Positions 25,570 to 33,739 of a stretch of 64,000 nt of DNA are shown here, one piece after another (position 1 is the first letter of the stretch; every line of letters starts with the position of its first letter). The notes under the pieces were generated by a model. It was not told where the DNA came from and made no database searches. It saw only the letters and a list, made by a program, of their open reading frames with translations. Source of the stretch: 66-474 sp036279975 (lineage in GTDB: Bacteria; Pseudomonadota; Gammaproteobacteria; Xanthomonadales; Rhodanobacteraceae); NCBI GenBank assembly GCA_036279975.1, contig DASURP010000010.1, positions 1 to 64,000 on the forward strand, in the 5' to 3' direction. The position numbers were made by a program, and so were the translations under genes.

Positions 25570-26223
25570 TCAGGCCGGCAGTTGCCTCGATTGCCCGAGC
25601 AGCTCGCGCACGGCCTGGTCGTCCACCTGCTCGAAATCCTCGTAAAGCTCGTCGATCGCGAAGAACCGCACGCCACGCTTCACGCACACCAATTCGTTCA
25701 CGACCGCATCCAGCCGTTGCGCCGCGTCGGCCGACGCCACCGGCACGGCAACCACGATGCGCGCGGGTTGGAGCGAGCGCAACGCCAGCGCCGCGGCCTG
25801 CATCGTGGCACCGGTGGCAATGCCGTCGTCCACCACGATCACGACCCGCCCCTGCACCCGCAACGGCGGGCGCGCGCCACGATAGAGGCGTTCGCGCCGC
25901 GTGAGTTCGGCCCGTTCACGTGCTTCCACCGCACGCAGCTCCATGATGCTCACGCGGGCATCCCAGAGCACGTCGTTCAACAGGAAGCGGGCGCCGCCCG
26001 ATGCGATCGCACCCATGGCGAGTTCAGGCTGTTGCGGCACGCCGAGCTTGCGCACCACCAGCACGTCGAGCGGGGCGTCCAGCGCGCGCGCTACCTCGCA
26101 GCCCACCGGCACACCGCCGCGCGGCAGCGCCAGCACCACCACGTCCGGCCGTCCCGCATACTTGCGCAGCCGTTCCGCAAGCTGCCGGCCTGCGTCACGC
26201 CGATCGAGGAATCGGCTGGCCAT
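25570..26223 (-). CDS. Phosphoribosyltransferase-like protein
   Basis: A 217-residue PRTase-fold protein. The PRPP-binding motif is VVIVVDDGIATGATMQAAALALR near 123-145. An N-terminal FLDRRDAGRQLAERLRKY and the LALPRGGVPVG segment are typical of a stress-linked PRTase group often found beside Usp and CBS genes. The C terminus (DFEQVDDQAVRELL) is the usual acidic tail. GAGGGGG precedes the ATG. The substrate is not known. It lies downstream of dodecin in the same direction, with about 200 bp between. Confidence 0.88.
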   Translation of the reverse strand: MASRFLDRRDAGRQLAERLRKYAGRPDVVVLALPRGGVPVGCEVARALDAPLDVLVVRKLGVPQQPELAMGAIASGGARFLLNDVLWDARVSIMELRAVEARERAELTRRERLYRGARPPLRVQGRVVIVVDDGIATGATMQAAALALRSLQPARIVVAVPVASADAAQRLDAVVNELVCVKRGVRFFAIDELYEDFEQVDDQAVRELLGQSRQLPA

Positions 26224-26427
26224 CGTGATCCCCCTCGCAGCGACCAGTGCGGAAACGGGCGATGGCCGCTGCCTGCCGATGCCGACCATGCTTGCCCTTG
26301 GCTCGCTGGCAGGCCCGAGGTGGGATCCTGCCTTTGGTCGGCATGGCGATGCAGACAACGGCCATCATGACCGGTTTCCCGAAAATCCCGCCCGCGCGCA
26401 CGCCCGTATCGCGTGCACGCCGGCGCT

Positions 26428-26628
26428 CTACTCCAGCACGAAGGTGAGCTTGAGGTATACCCGGTAGGCGACGATCTTGCCGTCGCGCACCGTCACCTTC
26501 TGTTCCTTCACCCACGCGCCCCGCACGTTGCTGAGTGTCTTCTGCGCCTGGCGGATGCCCGCAGTGATGGCATCCTCGAAGCTGGTTGCGGATTCACTGC
26601 AAATCTCGATCACCTTGGCAACGGACAT
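26428..26628 (-). CDS. Dodecin flavin-binding protein
   Basis: A 66-residue protein forming hollow dodecamers that store flavin (or bind CoA). The sequence KVIEICSESATSFEDAITAGIRQAQKTLSNVRGAWVKEQKVTVRDGKIVAYRVYLKLTFVLE covers the whole family domain, including the Trp that stacks on flavin. GGAGAG precedes the ATG. An FNR-type box lies 67 bp upstream, so it has its own promoter inside the stress gene row. Confidence 0.92.
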   Translation of the reverse strand: MSVAKVIEICSESATSFEDAITAGIRQAQKTLSNVRGAWVKEQKVTVRDGKIVAYRVYLKLTFVLE

Positions 26629-26688
26629 GGCGCTCTCCTTCTCTCTCTCAGGCCGGTTGCCAGCATCCCATCGTCGGTGGGTCGTGGG

Positions 26689-26702
26689 TTGAGCAAGATC
26701 AA
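26689..26702 (-). promoter_or_regulatory. FNR-type box upstream of dodecin
   Basis: TTGAG-CAAG-ATCAA, one mismatch, centred 67 bp from the dodecin start codon. Confidence 0.6.
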
Positions 26703-26728
26703 GTCACCCCGGCATGGCCGGCCTTCCG

Positions 26729-27166
26729 TCAACGCACCACCAGCACCGGAATGCCGGTGTGGGCGAGGACCTGTTGCGTCTGGCTGCCGAGAACCAGCCG
26801 GGCGATCCCGCGCCTGCCGTGCGACGCCATCACGATCAGGTCGCAGCGGGACTTCCGGGCCGCGGCGACGATCGCTTCCCACGGGCGATCACCGCGCTCG
26901 GCCAGCGTGTCGCAGGGCACGCCGGCGCGCCCGGCCTTGCCCTGCAAGGGCGCAAGCAGCTTGTCGGCGTGCGCGCGCGCCAGCGCACGGAGTTCCTCCG
27001 CGGGGGGCTCCAGCAATTCATCGACGATGCCCGGATGCGCGAACTCCGTCATGGCATGGAATCCGGTGATGCGGGCGCCGACGGACCGTGCCAGCTCCAC
27101 GCCCCATGCAAGCGCGCGCCGCGACCCCGGGTCGTCATCGATGGGAATGAGAATATGCTTGAACAT
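26729..27166 (-). CDS. Universal stress protein (UspA family), second copy
   Basis: A 145-residue single Usp domain. It starts MFKHILIPIDDDPGSRRALAWGVELA and has the ATP-binding ASHGRRGIARLVLGSQTQQVLAHTGIPVLVV at about 112-143. It differs widely from the copy at 5141-5569, so the two are not a recent duplication. It follows the DksA-like gene after an intergenic perfect hairpin (27184-27212). Confidence 0.92.
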   Translation of the reverse strand: MFKHILIPIDDDPGSRRALAWGVELARSVGARITGFHAMTEFAHPGIVDELLEPPAEELRALARAHADKLLAPLQGKAGRAGVPCDTLAERGDRPWEAIVAAARKSRCDLIVMASHGRRGIARLVLGSQTQQVLAHTGIPVLVVR

Positions 27167-27183
27167 GTGTGGCCATACCCTTG

Positions 27184-27212
27184 GATCGCGGCCCGTTCCG
27201 TGGGCCGCGATC
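27184..27212. repeat. Perfect 11-bp inverted repeat with 7-base loop
   Basis: GATCGCGGCCC, loop GTTCCGT, GGGCCGCGATC, between the DksA-like and Usp genes. It has no T-run on either side, so it is more likely an RNA-processing or attenuating hairpin than a standard intrinsic terminator. Confidence 0.6.
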
Positions 27213-27295
27213 CCGACCGGCGCTGCCCCTGTGCAGCGCTGCGACGGCTCAGGATGCCGTCACGGCGCCCACGCGCCACGCCTTGCCTGCACGTT

Positions 27296-27664
27296 TCATT
27301 GCTCGTGCAGGCGCTGGCATTCAATGCAACGCTTGGCTGTCGGGTAGGCCAGCAGGCGTTCGAAACCGACGGGCTCCCCGCAATCGATGCAAATTCCGTA
27401 GCTGCCGGAGGCGAGGCGCTTGCGCGCGGCGTCGATGTCGCGCATGTCCTGCATGTTCTGTCGGACCATGGCATCGTCGGTGGCCATGGCGGTGTCGGCC
27501 ATGGCCACGTCTAGCCGGTCGGCGGCCGGCCCGGCCGAGGCCGCCTGGCCGCGTTCCTGCAGGGAACGCATGGTGATCGTGTCGATCTCGCGCCGCTCAC
27601 GCGCGTAGCGTTCGTCCATCAACCGGACGAGCTGCAGGGTTTGTTCTGGCTTCAAGGTGGTCAT
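27296..27664 (-). CDS. TraR/DksA-type zinc-finger protein
   Basis: A 122-residue protein. A coiled helical N-terminal part (about 1-75) is followed by a C4 zinc finger CIDCGEPVGFERLLAYPTAKRCIEC at about 94-118, the DksA/TraR signature. DksA binds the RNA polymerase secondary channel with ppGpp; it is longer (about 150 residues) and ends differently, so this is a shorter paralogue. Its seat between CBS-DUF2267 and Usp genes points to stress-time transcription control (inference). Confidence 0.9.
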   Translation of the reverse strand: MTTLKPEQTLQLVRLMDERYARERREIDTITMRSLQERGQAASAGPAADRLDVAMADTAMATDDAMVRQNMQDMRDIDAARKRLASGSYGICIDCGEPVGFERLLAYPTAKRCIECQRLHEQ

Positions 27665-27723
27665 GTGGCTTCCGTGGATTGAACGGTCGCTGCAGCCGGT
27701 GCCGCGGCGCGCGCCGCGCCGCT

Positions 27724-28596
27724 TCAAACGAACAACGGGAACCGCTCGGTGTAGCGGAACACGTCGCGCAGGCCCGCCGGCAGTTGCCCCCGCACGTCCT
27801 CTGCCTGGCCCTCGCTGATGCCTCCGGCGATGATCCCCGCGACGGCCGCCAGGATCCGCGCCGCCTCCGGCGGCTCCACGCCCAGCAATGCGCACAGTTC
27901 GGTTTGGATCGATTCCTCGGTGACCGCCCTGTCCGGCCCGGGTGGCAACGCACGCAGCGCGGGCTGCAGCAGCGAAGGCAACTGCGCGATGAGGTCGCCG
28001 GCTTCCTGCGGGATCAGGCGGCGCACCAGCGCCGTCAGCACGGTGTCGACGGCGGTGCGGGCCTGCTCGAGGCTTTCCAGTTCGGCCTCGTCACGGACCG
28101 CGGACAGCAATTGCGTCAAGGTCGCTTCCGCGCGCGCGAGGCTGCGTCGGCGTGCCGGGGAACGCGCCACGTACGGACCGCCCTCCCCGATTTGCGACTG
28201 CACGATCGCCGCCAGTGCTTCCTGCGGCGCGGCCTCGTCGAGCAGCAGGTCGTCCAGCGTCACCATCCCGACCACCCGCCCGTTTTCCACCAGGGGAATG
28301 CGCCGGACATTCCGGTCCTGCATGAGGCGGATTGCGTCGCTCACCCTGTTCGCAGGCGTCAACGTGGATGGCGACGTGGTCATCACGTCCGCGATCTTCG
28401 TGGCAGCCGGGTCACGCTGGAGCGCCAGCACCCGGGTCGCCAGATCGCGATCGGTCAGGATTCCCACGACGCGGCCCTTGTCCTGCACCACCACGGCGCC
28501 GATACGGTTTTGCCCGATCGCACGCGCCGCATCCAGCACCGGACTGTCGGGCTTGAGTACCACCAGGCGCGGCCGTCTGTACCATCGCAATGACAT
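27724..28596 (-). CDS. CBS-pair plus DUF2267 protein
   Basis: A 290-residue cytoplasmic protein. A CBS pair occupies about 8-125 (VLDAARAIGQNRIGAVVVQDKGRVVGILTDRDLATR ... VRRIPLVENGRVVGMVTLDDLLLDE). DUF2267 occupies about 160-285 and is all helical (AVDTVLTALVRRLIPQEAGDLIAQLPSLLQPAL). The CBS pair probably senses adenine nucleotides; DUF2267 has no assigned activity. A GGGAGGAG ribosome site is strong. An FNR-type box is 80 bp upstream. It heads a leftward row with the DksA-like, Usp, dodecin and PRTase genes. Confidence 0.88.
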   Translation of the reverse strand: MSLRWYRRPRLVVLKPDSPVLDAARAIGQNRIGAVVVQDKGRVVGILTDRDLATRVLALQRDPAATKIADVMTTSPSTLTPANRVSDAIRLMQDRNVRRIPLVENGRVVGMVTLDDLLLDEAAPQEALAAIVQSQIGEGGPYVARSPARRRSLARAEATLTQLLSAVRDEAELESLEQARTAVDTVLTALVRRLIPQEAGDLIAQLPSLLQPALRALPPGPDRAVTEESIQTELCALLGVEPPEAARILAAVAGIIAGGISEGQAEDVRGQLPAGLRDVFRYTERFPLFV

Positions 28597-28669
28597 TCCG
28601 TTTCTCCTCCCGAACCGGCCGTCGACCGACCGGCATGCATCCACGCTAGTGCCGGGGCGCATGCCGGAG

Positions 28670-28683
28670 TTGACGTGGGTCAA
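28670..28683 (-). promoter_or_regulatory. FNR-type box upstream of CBS-DUF2267
   Basis: TTGAC-GTGG-GTCAA, a full match. Its centre is 80 bp from the CBS-DUF2267 start and 86 bp from the divergent response regulator start, so either or both may be controlled. Confidence 0.65.
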
Positions 28684-28761
28684 CGCCGCCGCAAGCGATG
28701 CCGCCACAAACGGCATTGGGTTAAGATTCCCCACAGGCCTTCCGTGTCGTGCGTGGATGCC

Positions 28762-29481
28762 ATGTCGGACCCAATGCGCCTGCTGGTGGTGGATGACGAT
28801 CCCGGGGTGCTGGACGTGCTGCGTCGCTACTTCGCCGGCCAGGGCTTCAGCGTGAGCACCGCGGCAAGCGGCGCCGACATGCGCAACGTGCTGGCGCGCA
28901 CCACCATCGACCTGGTGCTGCTGGACCTCGGCCTGCCGGGTGAGGACGGCTTCGAGCTGACGCGACAGTTGCGCAGGACGTGGAACGGCGCGGTGATCAT
29001 CATCACCGGCCGGGGCGACTCGGTCGACCGCGTGGTCGGCCTGGAGCTCGGCGCCGATGACTACGTTTCCAAGCCGCTGGACCTGCGCGAATTGCTGGCA
29101 CGGGTGCGCTCGGTGCTGCGCCGCACCTCCGCGCGCGAATCGCCTGCGGACGGCGCGGGTGAATTCCGCTTCGCCGGGTTCACGCTGGACCCTCGTTCAC
29201 GGGCGCTGACCGACCCGCAAGGAGGCGAGATCACGCTGACCACGGGTGAATACGCCCTGCTGTACGCGTTCCTCACGCGCCCCAACCAGGTGTTGTCGCG
29301 TGATGACCTGATGACGAACTTGTACGGCCGCCGCGCGGGCCCGTTCGACCGCGCCATCGACGTGCAGGTCGGGCGGCTGCGCCGCAAGATCGAGGCCGAC
29401 CCTGCCTGCCCCGACCTGATCAAGGCGGTGCGCGGCGCCGGTTACCTGTTCACGGCGAACGTGCGGCAAGCTGGCCCGTGA
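28762..29481 (+). CDS. OmpR-family response regulator
   Basis: A 239-residue regulator. The receiver domain has DDD at 11-13, phospho-acceptor Asp55 in LVLLDLGLPGEDG, and the Lys in DDYVSKPLDLRE. The winged-helix domain (about 135-232) ends IDVQVGRLRRKIEADPACPDLIKAVRGAGYLF. Its stop overlaps the GTG start of the hybrid kinase by 4 bp (GTGA). An alternative start (MRLLVVDD) lies 12 bp downstream. Target genes are unknown; divergent stress genes are candidates. Confidence 0.93.
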   Translation: MSDPMRLLVVDDDPGVLDVLRRYFAGQGFSVSTAASGADMRNVLARTTIDLVLLDLGLPGEDGFELTRQLRRTWNGAVIIITGRGDSVDRVVGLELGADDYVSKPLDLRELLARVRSVLRRTSARESPADGAGEFRFAGFTLDPRSRALTDPQGGEITLTTGEYALLYAFLTRPNQVLSRDDLMTNLYGRRAGPFDRAIDVQVGRLRRKIEADPACPDLIKAVRGAGYLFTANVRQAGP

Positions 29482-31490
29482 GCCACGTGCAATCCGGCAG
29501 CCCGGTTCCGGACCTGCTGCGGGTCGTGTTCGACGTGGTGCCCGACGCGTTGCTCGCCGTGGACAGCGACGGCATGATCGTGTTTGCAAACGCACATACC
29601 GAGGAACTGTTCGGCTACACACCGGGCGCAATGCTGCGCATGCCGCTCGAAACGGTGTTGCCCTCGCCCCTGCGCCATGCGCCGGTCGCGGATTTTCGCA
29701 GCTTCACCGCAATCCCGCGCGTACGCGCGGCGGGTCTCAACTATCAACTGCGGGGCGTGCGCCGCGACGGCAAGACGTTCGCCGCCGAGGTCGGCCTGAG
29801 TCCGCTGGGCATGGAACAGGGCGCCCTCGCGATCGTTTCGATCCGCGAGACTTCCGGCAGCCGGCGTGCACGCCGCGACACCCTGGTCGTGCAAATAGGC
29901 CGGCTGCTGCTGGAATCCTCCGACTACCGCCAGGCGATCTCCCAGGTGCCCGAGATGGTCGGTTCGGCGCTGGATGTCGATGCGGTTGCCATTTTTTCCA
30001 GCGAGTGGCATCGCGGCAACCTGCACGCGAGGGCCGTGCACGGAATTTCCATGGAAGCCTCCGAGCGGCTTGCCGCGAGCTTCACGGACGCGAACCTGGT
30101 CCACCACTTTTTCGTCAGCCGCGATCTGCCCGCCCTCACGCTGGGGTCCGCTGCCGCGGATGAATTCGGGCCGGTGCGCACGACGTTGCTGGAGCTGGGT
30201 TTCCGCGACGCGGCGCTGGCGCCGTTGTTCGGCCTGCACGAACCGTCGGGGCTGTTGGCGGCGTTGTCGCGCACCGGACGCCGCTTCGACCATGCCACCG
30301 TGAGCTTCCTGCAATCGGTCGCCAACCTGCTGGCGTCCGCCGTGCAACGCGGCCGCATCGAGTTGCAGCTGGCCCACGCGCAGCGCCTGGACGCGGTCGG
30401 CCAACTCACCGGCGGCATCGCACACGACTTCAACAACCTGCTGACGGTCGTATCCGGCAACCTGCAACTGCTGGAGATGGAGCTTGGCGAACGCCCTGAT
30501 GCGCACGAAGCCATCGCCGGCGTGCAACGCGCGGTGGCGCGCGGCGCAGAACTGACCCGCAAGCTGCTGGCCTTCTCCCGGCGCCAACCGCTGCGCCCGG
30601 TGGCGACCCCTCCGAAGCCGATGCTGGACGAGCTTGGGGTCATGCTCCGGCGTACCCTCGGCGGCGCCATCGCCGTCGAGATCGATTGCCCGGTGGACAT
30701 CCCGGACGCGTATGCCGATCCCAACGAATTGGAAACGGCGCTGATCAACCTGGCGTTGAACGGACGCGACGCAATGCCGCGCGGCGGTTGCCTGACCCTT
30801 GCGGCACGCATGCAGATGGTGGAAGGCGATCCGGAATTGAGTGCGGGCCGGTACGTGGTGTTCGCCGTGGCCGATACCGGCACGGGCATGTCGCCGGAGG
30901 TGCAGGCGCGTGTGTTCGAACCCTTCTTCACCACCAAGGATTCCGGCAAGGGCAGTGGCCTTGGCATGAGCATGGTGTACGGATTCGTCACCCAGTCCGG
31001 CGGACGCATGACCGTGGACAGCCGCCTCGGTTACGGGACCCGGATCGAGTTGTGGCTGCCCGCACCCGGCGCGGCATCGCTGGACGCGCCGGCGACACGC
31101 CCACCCACGGCCGATGCAGGCCAGGCTACTACGGTACTGGTGGTCGAAGACGAACCGGAGGTGCTCGCGATCGCCACCGCCTTCCTGCGTTCGCTTGGGC
31201 ATGCCGTGTTGACCGCCAGCAATGCCCAGGATGCGCTGGGCCTGCTGGCGGATCATGCCGAAGTCGGCCTGTTGTTCAGCGATGTCGTACTGGGCAACGG
31301 CATGAATGGCGTGGCGCTTGCACGGGAAGCGTTGCGGGTGCGCCCCGGGTTGCGGGTCCTGCTGACTTCGGGGTACCCGCACTCATCGCTGGGACAACCC
31401 GGCGACATTTCCGGCTTCGAACTGCTGCGCAAACCCTATCGGCGCGAAGAACTTGCCGATGCCGTTGCGCGGGTGCTTGCCGGCGCGTGA
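29478..31490 (+). CDS. Hybrid sensor histidine kinase (PAS-GAF-HK-REC)
   Basis: A 670-residue soluble kinase starting with GTG. Domains in order: PAS at about 12-125, GAF-like at 130-300, HisKA with phospho-His316 (GGIAHDFNNLL), HATPase (about 410-525, ending GKGSGLGMSMVYGF), and a receiver (about 545-668) with Asp602 in LLFSDVVLGNG. No membrane span is seen, so the signal is intracellular; PAS and GAF domains can hold haem, flavin or bind small ligands. The C-terminal receiver implies a phosphorelay or autoregulation. It is coupled to the preceding regulator gene and convergent with the Crp/Fnr gene. Confidence 0.92.
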   Translation: MSHVQSGSPVPDLLRVVFDVVPDALLAVDSDGMIVFANAHTEELFGYTPGAMLRMPLETVLPSPLRHAPVADFRSFTAIPRVRAAGLNYQLRGVRRDGKTFAAEVGLSPLGMEQGALAIVSIRETSGSRRARRDTLVVQIGRLLLESSDYRQAISQVPEMVGSALDVDAVAIFSSEWHRGNLHARAVHGISMEASERLAASFTDANLVHHFFVSRDLPALTLGSAAADEFGPVRTTLLELGFRDAALAPLFGLHEPSGLLAALSRTGRRFDHATVSFLQSVANLLASAVQRGRIELQLAHAQRLDAVGQLTGGIAHDFNNLLTVVSGNLQLLEMELGERPDAHEAIAGVQRAVARGAELTRKLLAFSRRQPLRPVATPPKPMLDELGVMLRRTLGGAIAVEIDCPVDIPDAYADPNELETALINLALNGRDAMPRGGCLTLAARMQMVEGDPELSAGRYVVFAVADTGTGMSPEVQARVFEPFFTTKDSGKGSGLGMSMVYGFVTQSGGRMTVDSRLGYGTRIELWLPAPGAASLDAPATRPPTADAGQATTVLVVEDEPEVLAIATAFLRSLGHAVLTASNAQDALGLLADHAEVGLLFSDVVLGNGMNGVALAREALRVRPGLRVLLTSGYPHSSLGQPGDISGFELLRKPYRREELADAVARVLAGA

Positions 31491-31524
31491 TCCGCAACAC
31501 GCCGGCGTTCGACGCCAGACCTTC

Positions 31525-32253
31525 TCAGTGCACGGTGGCGGTGGCACCGCCGCCGACATACGCACGCAGCCCCGGGATGTCCAGCAGCTTGATTTCCTTG
31601 CGCATCACCGATATCAGGCCGCGTTGTGCGAGCCGCGTAAGCGCCCGGGTAACGGTCTCGTGCTGGATCGCAAGATAGCTTGCAATGTCGGCGCGGCCCA
31701 TCCGCAGGATGAAGTGGCTGGAGCTGAATCCGAGCCGGGCGTGGCGCGCCGCGAAGTCGAGCAGGAACGCGGCCACGCGATGCTCGGCGGCAAGGGTGCC
31801 GATCGTGAGCATCCAGGAGCGGTTGCGGCGGATCTCGTCGGCCAGCGTGGCGGCAAGGCGGGCCTGCATGGCCGCGTCGCCCCGGCAGACCCCCAGCACC
31901 GGTGCGTACGGCAGGCACCAGACCTCCGCATCGTCCAACGACACGACATCGCAACTGTACGCGTCGAGGCCGATCGATTCCACGCCCAGCAATTCCCCGC
32001 GCATGCGGAAACCGGTGACCTGCTCGCGCCCGTCCCGCGACAACTCGCAGGTCTTCAGGAATCCGACGTGCACCAGGTACAGCGAGTTGAACGGCTGGCC
32101 GCTCCGGTACAGGTATTCGCCCGGTTTCAGCTTGCGCCGCGCCAGCGCCAGCTGGCCGCGCAACGGTTCGATATCGAGGCTGGACGCGGGTACGAAATCC
32201 GGAAGCGGCGCGTGGCGCGGGACGACATCGGCGACGGCATGCGTGGTGTCCAT
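31525..32253 (-). CDS. Crp/Fnr-family regulator lacking the N-terminal Fe-S cysteines
   Basis: A 242-residue regulator. The cyclic-nucleotide-like beta-barrel covers about 20-145 and the helix-turn-helix about 165-235. The alignment to E. coli FNR is good over EQVTGF-x-(M/L)-RGELLGVESI and GRADIASYLAIQHETVTRALTRL. In the recognition helix the Glu and Arg that contact the TTGAT half-site are kept (HETVTR against VETISR), so TTGAY-N4-RTCAA is a plausible target. The three N-terminal cysteines that hold the 4Fe-4S cluster are missing; only the counterpart of Cys122 (VWCLPY) remains. Oxygen sensing must be indirect or by another ligand. Confidence 0.9.
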   Translation of the reverse strand: MDTTHAVADVVPRHAPLPDFVPASSLDIEPLRGQLALARRKLKPGEYLYRSGQPFNSLYLVHVGFLKTCELSRDGREQVTGFRMRGELLGVESIGLDAYSCDVVSLDDAEVWCLPYAPVLGVCRGDAAMQARLAATLADEIRRNRSWMLTIGTLAAEHRVAAFLLDFAARHARLGFSSSHFILRMGRADIASYLAIQHETVTRALTRLAQRGLISVMRKEIKLLDIPGLRAYVGGGATATVH

Positions 32254-32371
32254 GGTCAGGCTCGCGTTGGTGAGGGACAGTTGCACGATAGCCCTCGCGC
32301 CTCCCATGGCAATGTCGAACCGGCAACGCCGTGTAACAGCGTGTAACAGGCAACGGATGTCGCCGCGGCGG

Positions 32372-32385
32372 TTGATGCGGGTCAA
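32372..32385 (+). promoter_or_regulatory. FNR-type box between Crp/Fnr and RNR-like genes
   Basis: TTGAT-GCGG-GTCAA, a full match. Its centre is 62 bp before the RNR-like start and 125 bp before the divergent regulator gene, so the main target is probably the RNR-like gene, with possible autoregulation. Confidence 0.7.
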
Positions 32386-32440
32386 TTCGCGCGACCGGCT
32401 CCACGCGACACTCGCGTACGTGCCCACGGTCGCCGCTGCA

Positions 32441-33547
32441 ATGGAAGTTCATCGGGTTTCGCCATTCATCGAAGCCGCGTCCGTGGAGGCGTGGGACGCG
32501 TGGTTCCGGTGGCGCAACGGCACCAGCCTGCACGACATCTCGATCGAGGATACGTGGCAACGCGTCGCCACCGCCCTGGCCGCGGCGGAAGAATCAGACG
32601 TGGCGTCGTTGTGGGCATCCCGATTCAACGAGGCCTTGGCAGGCTGGCGGGTGCTGCCCGACGAACGCTTGCTGGCCTCCGCCGGGACCCGGAGGATCGG
32701 CTGGAAGCGCGGCGACCTCTGTGCCTCCCTCAACGCCGCGGCCTTCGTGTTTGCAGCCGGCACCGTGCATGCGCACATCGACCGCAATGCGGTCCTGGAG
32801 TGTGCACGGCTGGCGGTGCGCATGCTCGACAATGCGTATCGCATCGCGGGCCTCGCGGCGCCGCGCATACGCGTGGGCCTCATCGGCATGGCCGATGCGC
32901 TGCTGTTGCTCGGCCTCGACTACGACAGCGAAGGCGGGCGCTCGGAAGCCGGGGCATTCTCCGCCGCGCTCTGCAAGGGCTGCATGTACGGCAGTGTCCA
33001 GCTCGCCCGCGACCGCGGCCCCGCGCCGGCGGATCCGGGCGCTGCGATCGCCCGCGCCATGCGCCGTGGCGACGATCGCAACCTGTTGCGGGACGCCAGG
33101 CGGCATGGCCTCCGCTACCTCGAACTGACATCCATCACCTCGCAACGACGCCTTGCCTTGCTGGCGAACGACGTGTCCGACGCACTCGACCCGTTGCGTG
33201 AGGACAACCACGTCCACTACATCGACGCACCCGGGGGTGAACGCGTGCTGCACTCGTCCGGCTACGCGTTGAACGTGTTGCGCGCGGGCGGCCGATGCGA
33301 TGCCGTGCACCTGGAAACCTCGACCATGCTGCCGTGGCAGGCGCAGGTGACGATGCGTGCCGCGGTGCAACCGTGGATGGACGAACCGATTTCGTATCCG
33401 TTCCTTCTGCGCGGCATGCCCGGCGCTCCGCAACGCCGTGAGGCCGCGCGCCTCGGCGCGATGCACGGATTGGGCAAGCCGGCGTGGCGGATACCGGACG
33501 CGAAACATCCGCCCCGGTCACCGCAGCGCCGCGGCCAGCATCCATGA
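32441..33547 (+). CDS. Class II ribonucleotide reductase-like protein without catalytic core
   Basis: A 368-residue protein matching the two ends of adenosylcobalamin-dependent RNR (NrdJ) but not its centre. Residues 10-80 resemble the N-terminal region (IEDTWQRVATALAAAEES, then WRVLPDERLLASAGT). Residues 100-340 resemble the C-terminal barrel (RLAVRMLDNAYR, RIRVGLIGMADALLLLGLDYDSEGGR, LTSITSQRRLALLANDVSDALDPL, LPWQAQVTMRAAVQPWMDEPIS). The active-site NxCxE motif, the thiyl Cys and about 400 central residues are absent, and the usual APTGTIS loop is degenerate. It cannot be a reductase; a regulatory or scaffold role is open. It has an FNR box at standard spacing. Confidence 0.78.
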   Translation: MEVHRVSPFIEAASVEAWDAWFRWRNGTSLHDISIEDTWQRVATALAAAEESDVASLWASRFNEALAGWRVLPDERLLASAGTRRIGWKRGDLCASLNAAAFVFAAGTVHAHIDRNAVLECARLAVRMLDNAYRIAGLAAPRIRVGLIGMADALLLLGLDYDSEGGRSEAGAFSAALCKGCMYGSVQLARDRGPAPADPGAAIARAMRRGDDRNLLRDARRHGLRYLELTSITSQRRLALLANDVSDALDPLREDNHVHYIDAPGGERVLHSSGYALNVLRAGGRCDAVHLETSTMLPWQAQVTMRAAVQPWMDEPISYPFLLRGMPGAPQRREAARLGAMHGLGKPAWRIPDAKHPPRSPQRRGQHP

Positions 33548-33676
33548 CCACGCGCGCACGTCCAGCATGTCCACCGCGTGCGTGTGGGAGTTGTCCTGAT
33601 TCGCGCGCAAGCCAGGCGATGCGGCAACGCCGGACAGCCGTGGAACACGGGCATCGCCAGCCCGTGCGCAGCAGCG

Positions 33677-33690
33677 TTGACATCCGTCAA
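33677..33690 (+). promoter_or_regulatory. FNR-type box of the pta-ackA operon
   Basis: TTGAC-ATCC-GTCAA, a full match, centred 56 bp upstream of the phosphotransacetylase start codon. Confidence 0.75.
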
Positions 33691-33739
33691 CTCGAACGCG
33701 CCGTGGCCTGCAACGCTGCATGCAAACCCGGATCCGTGC

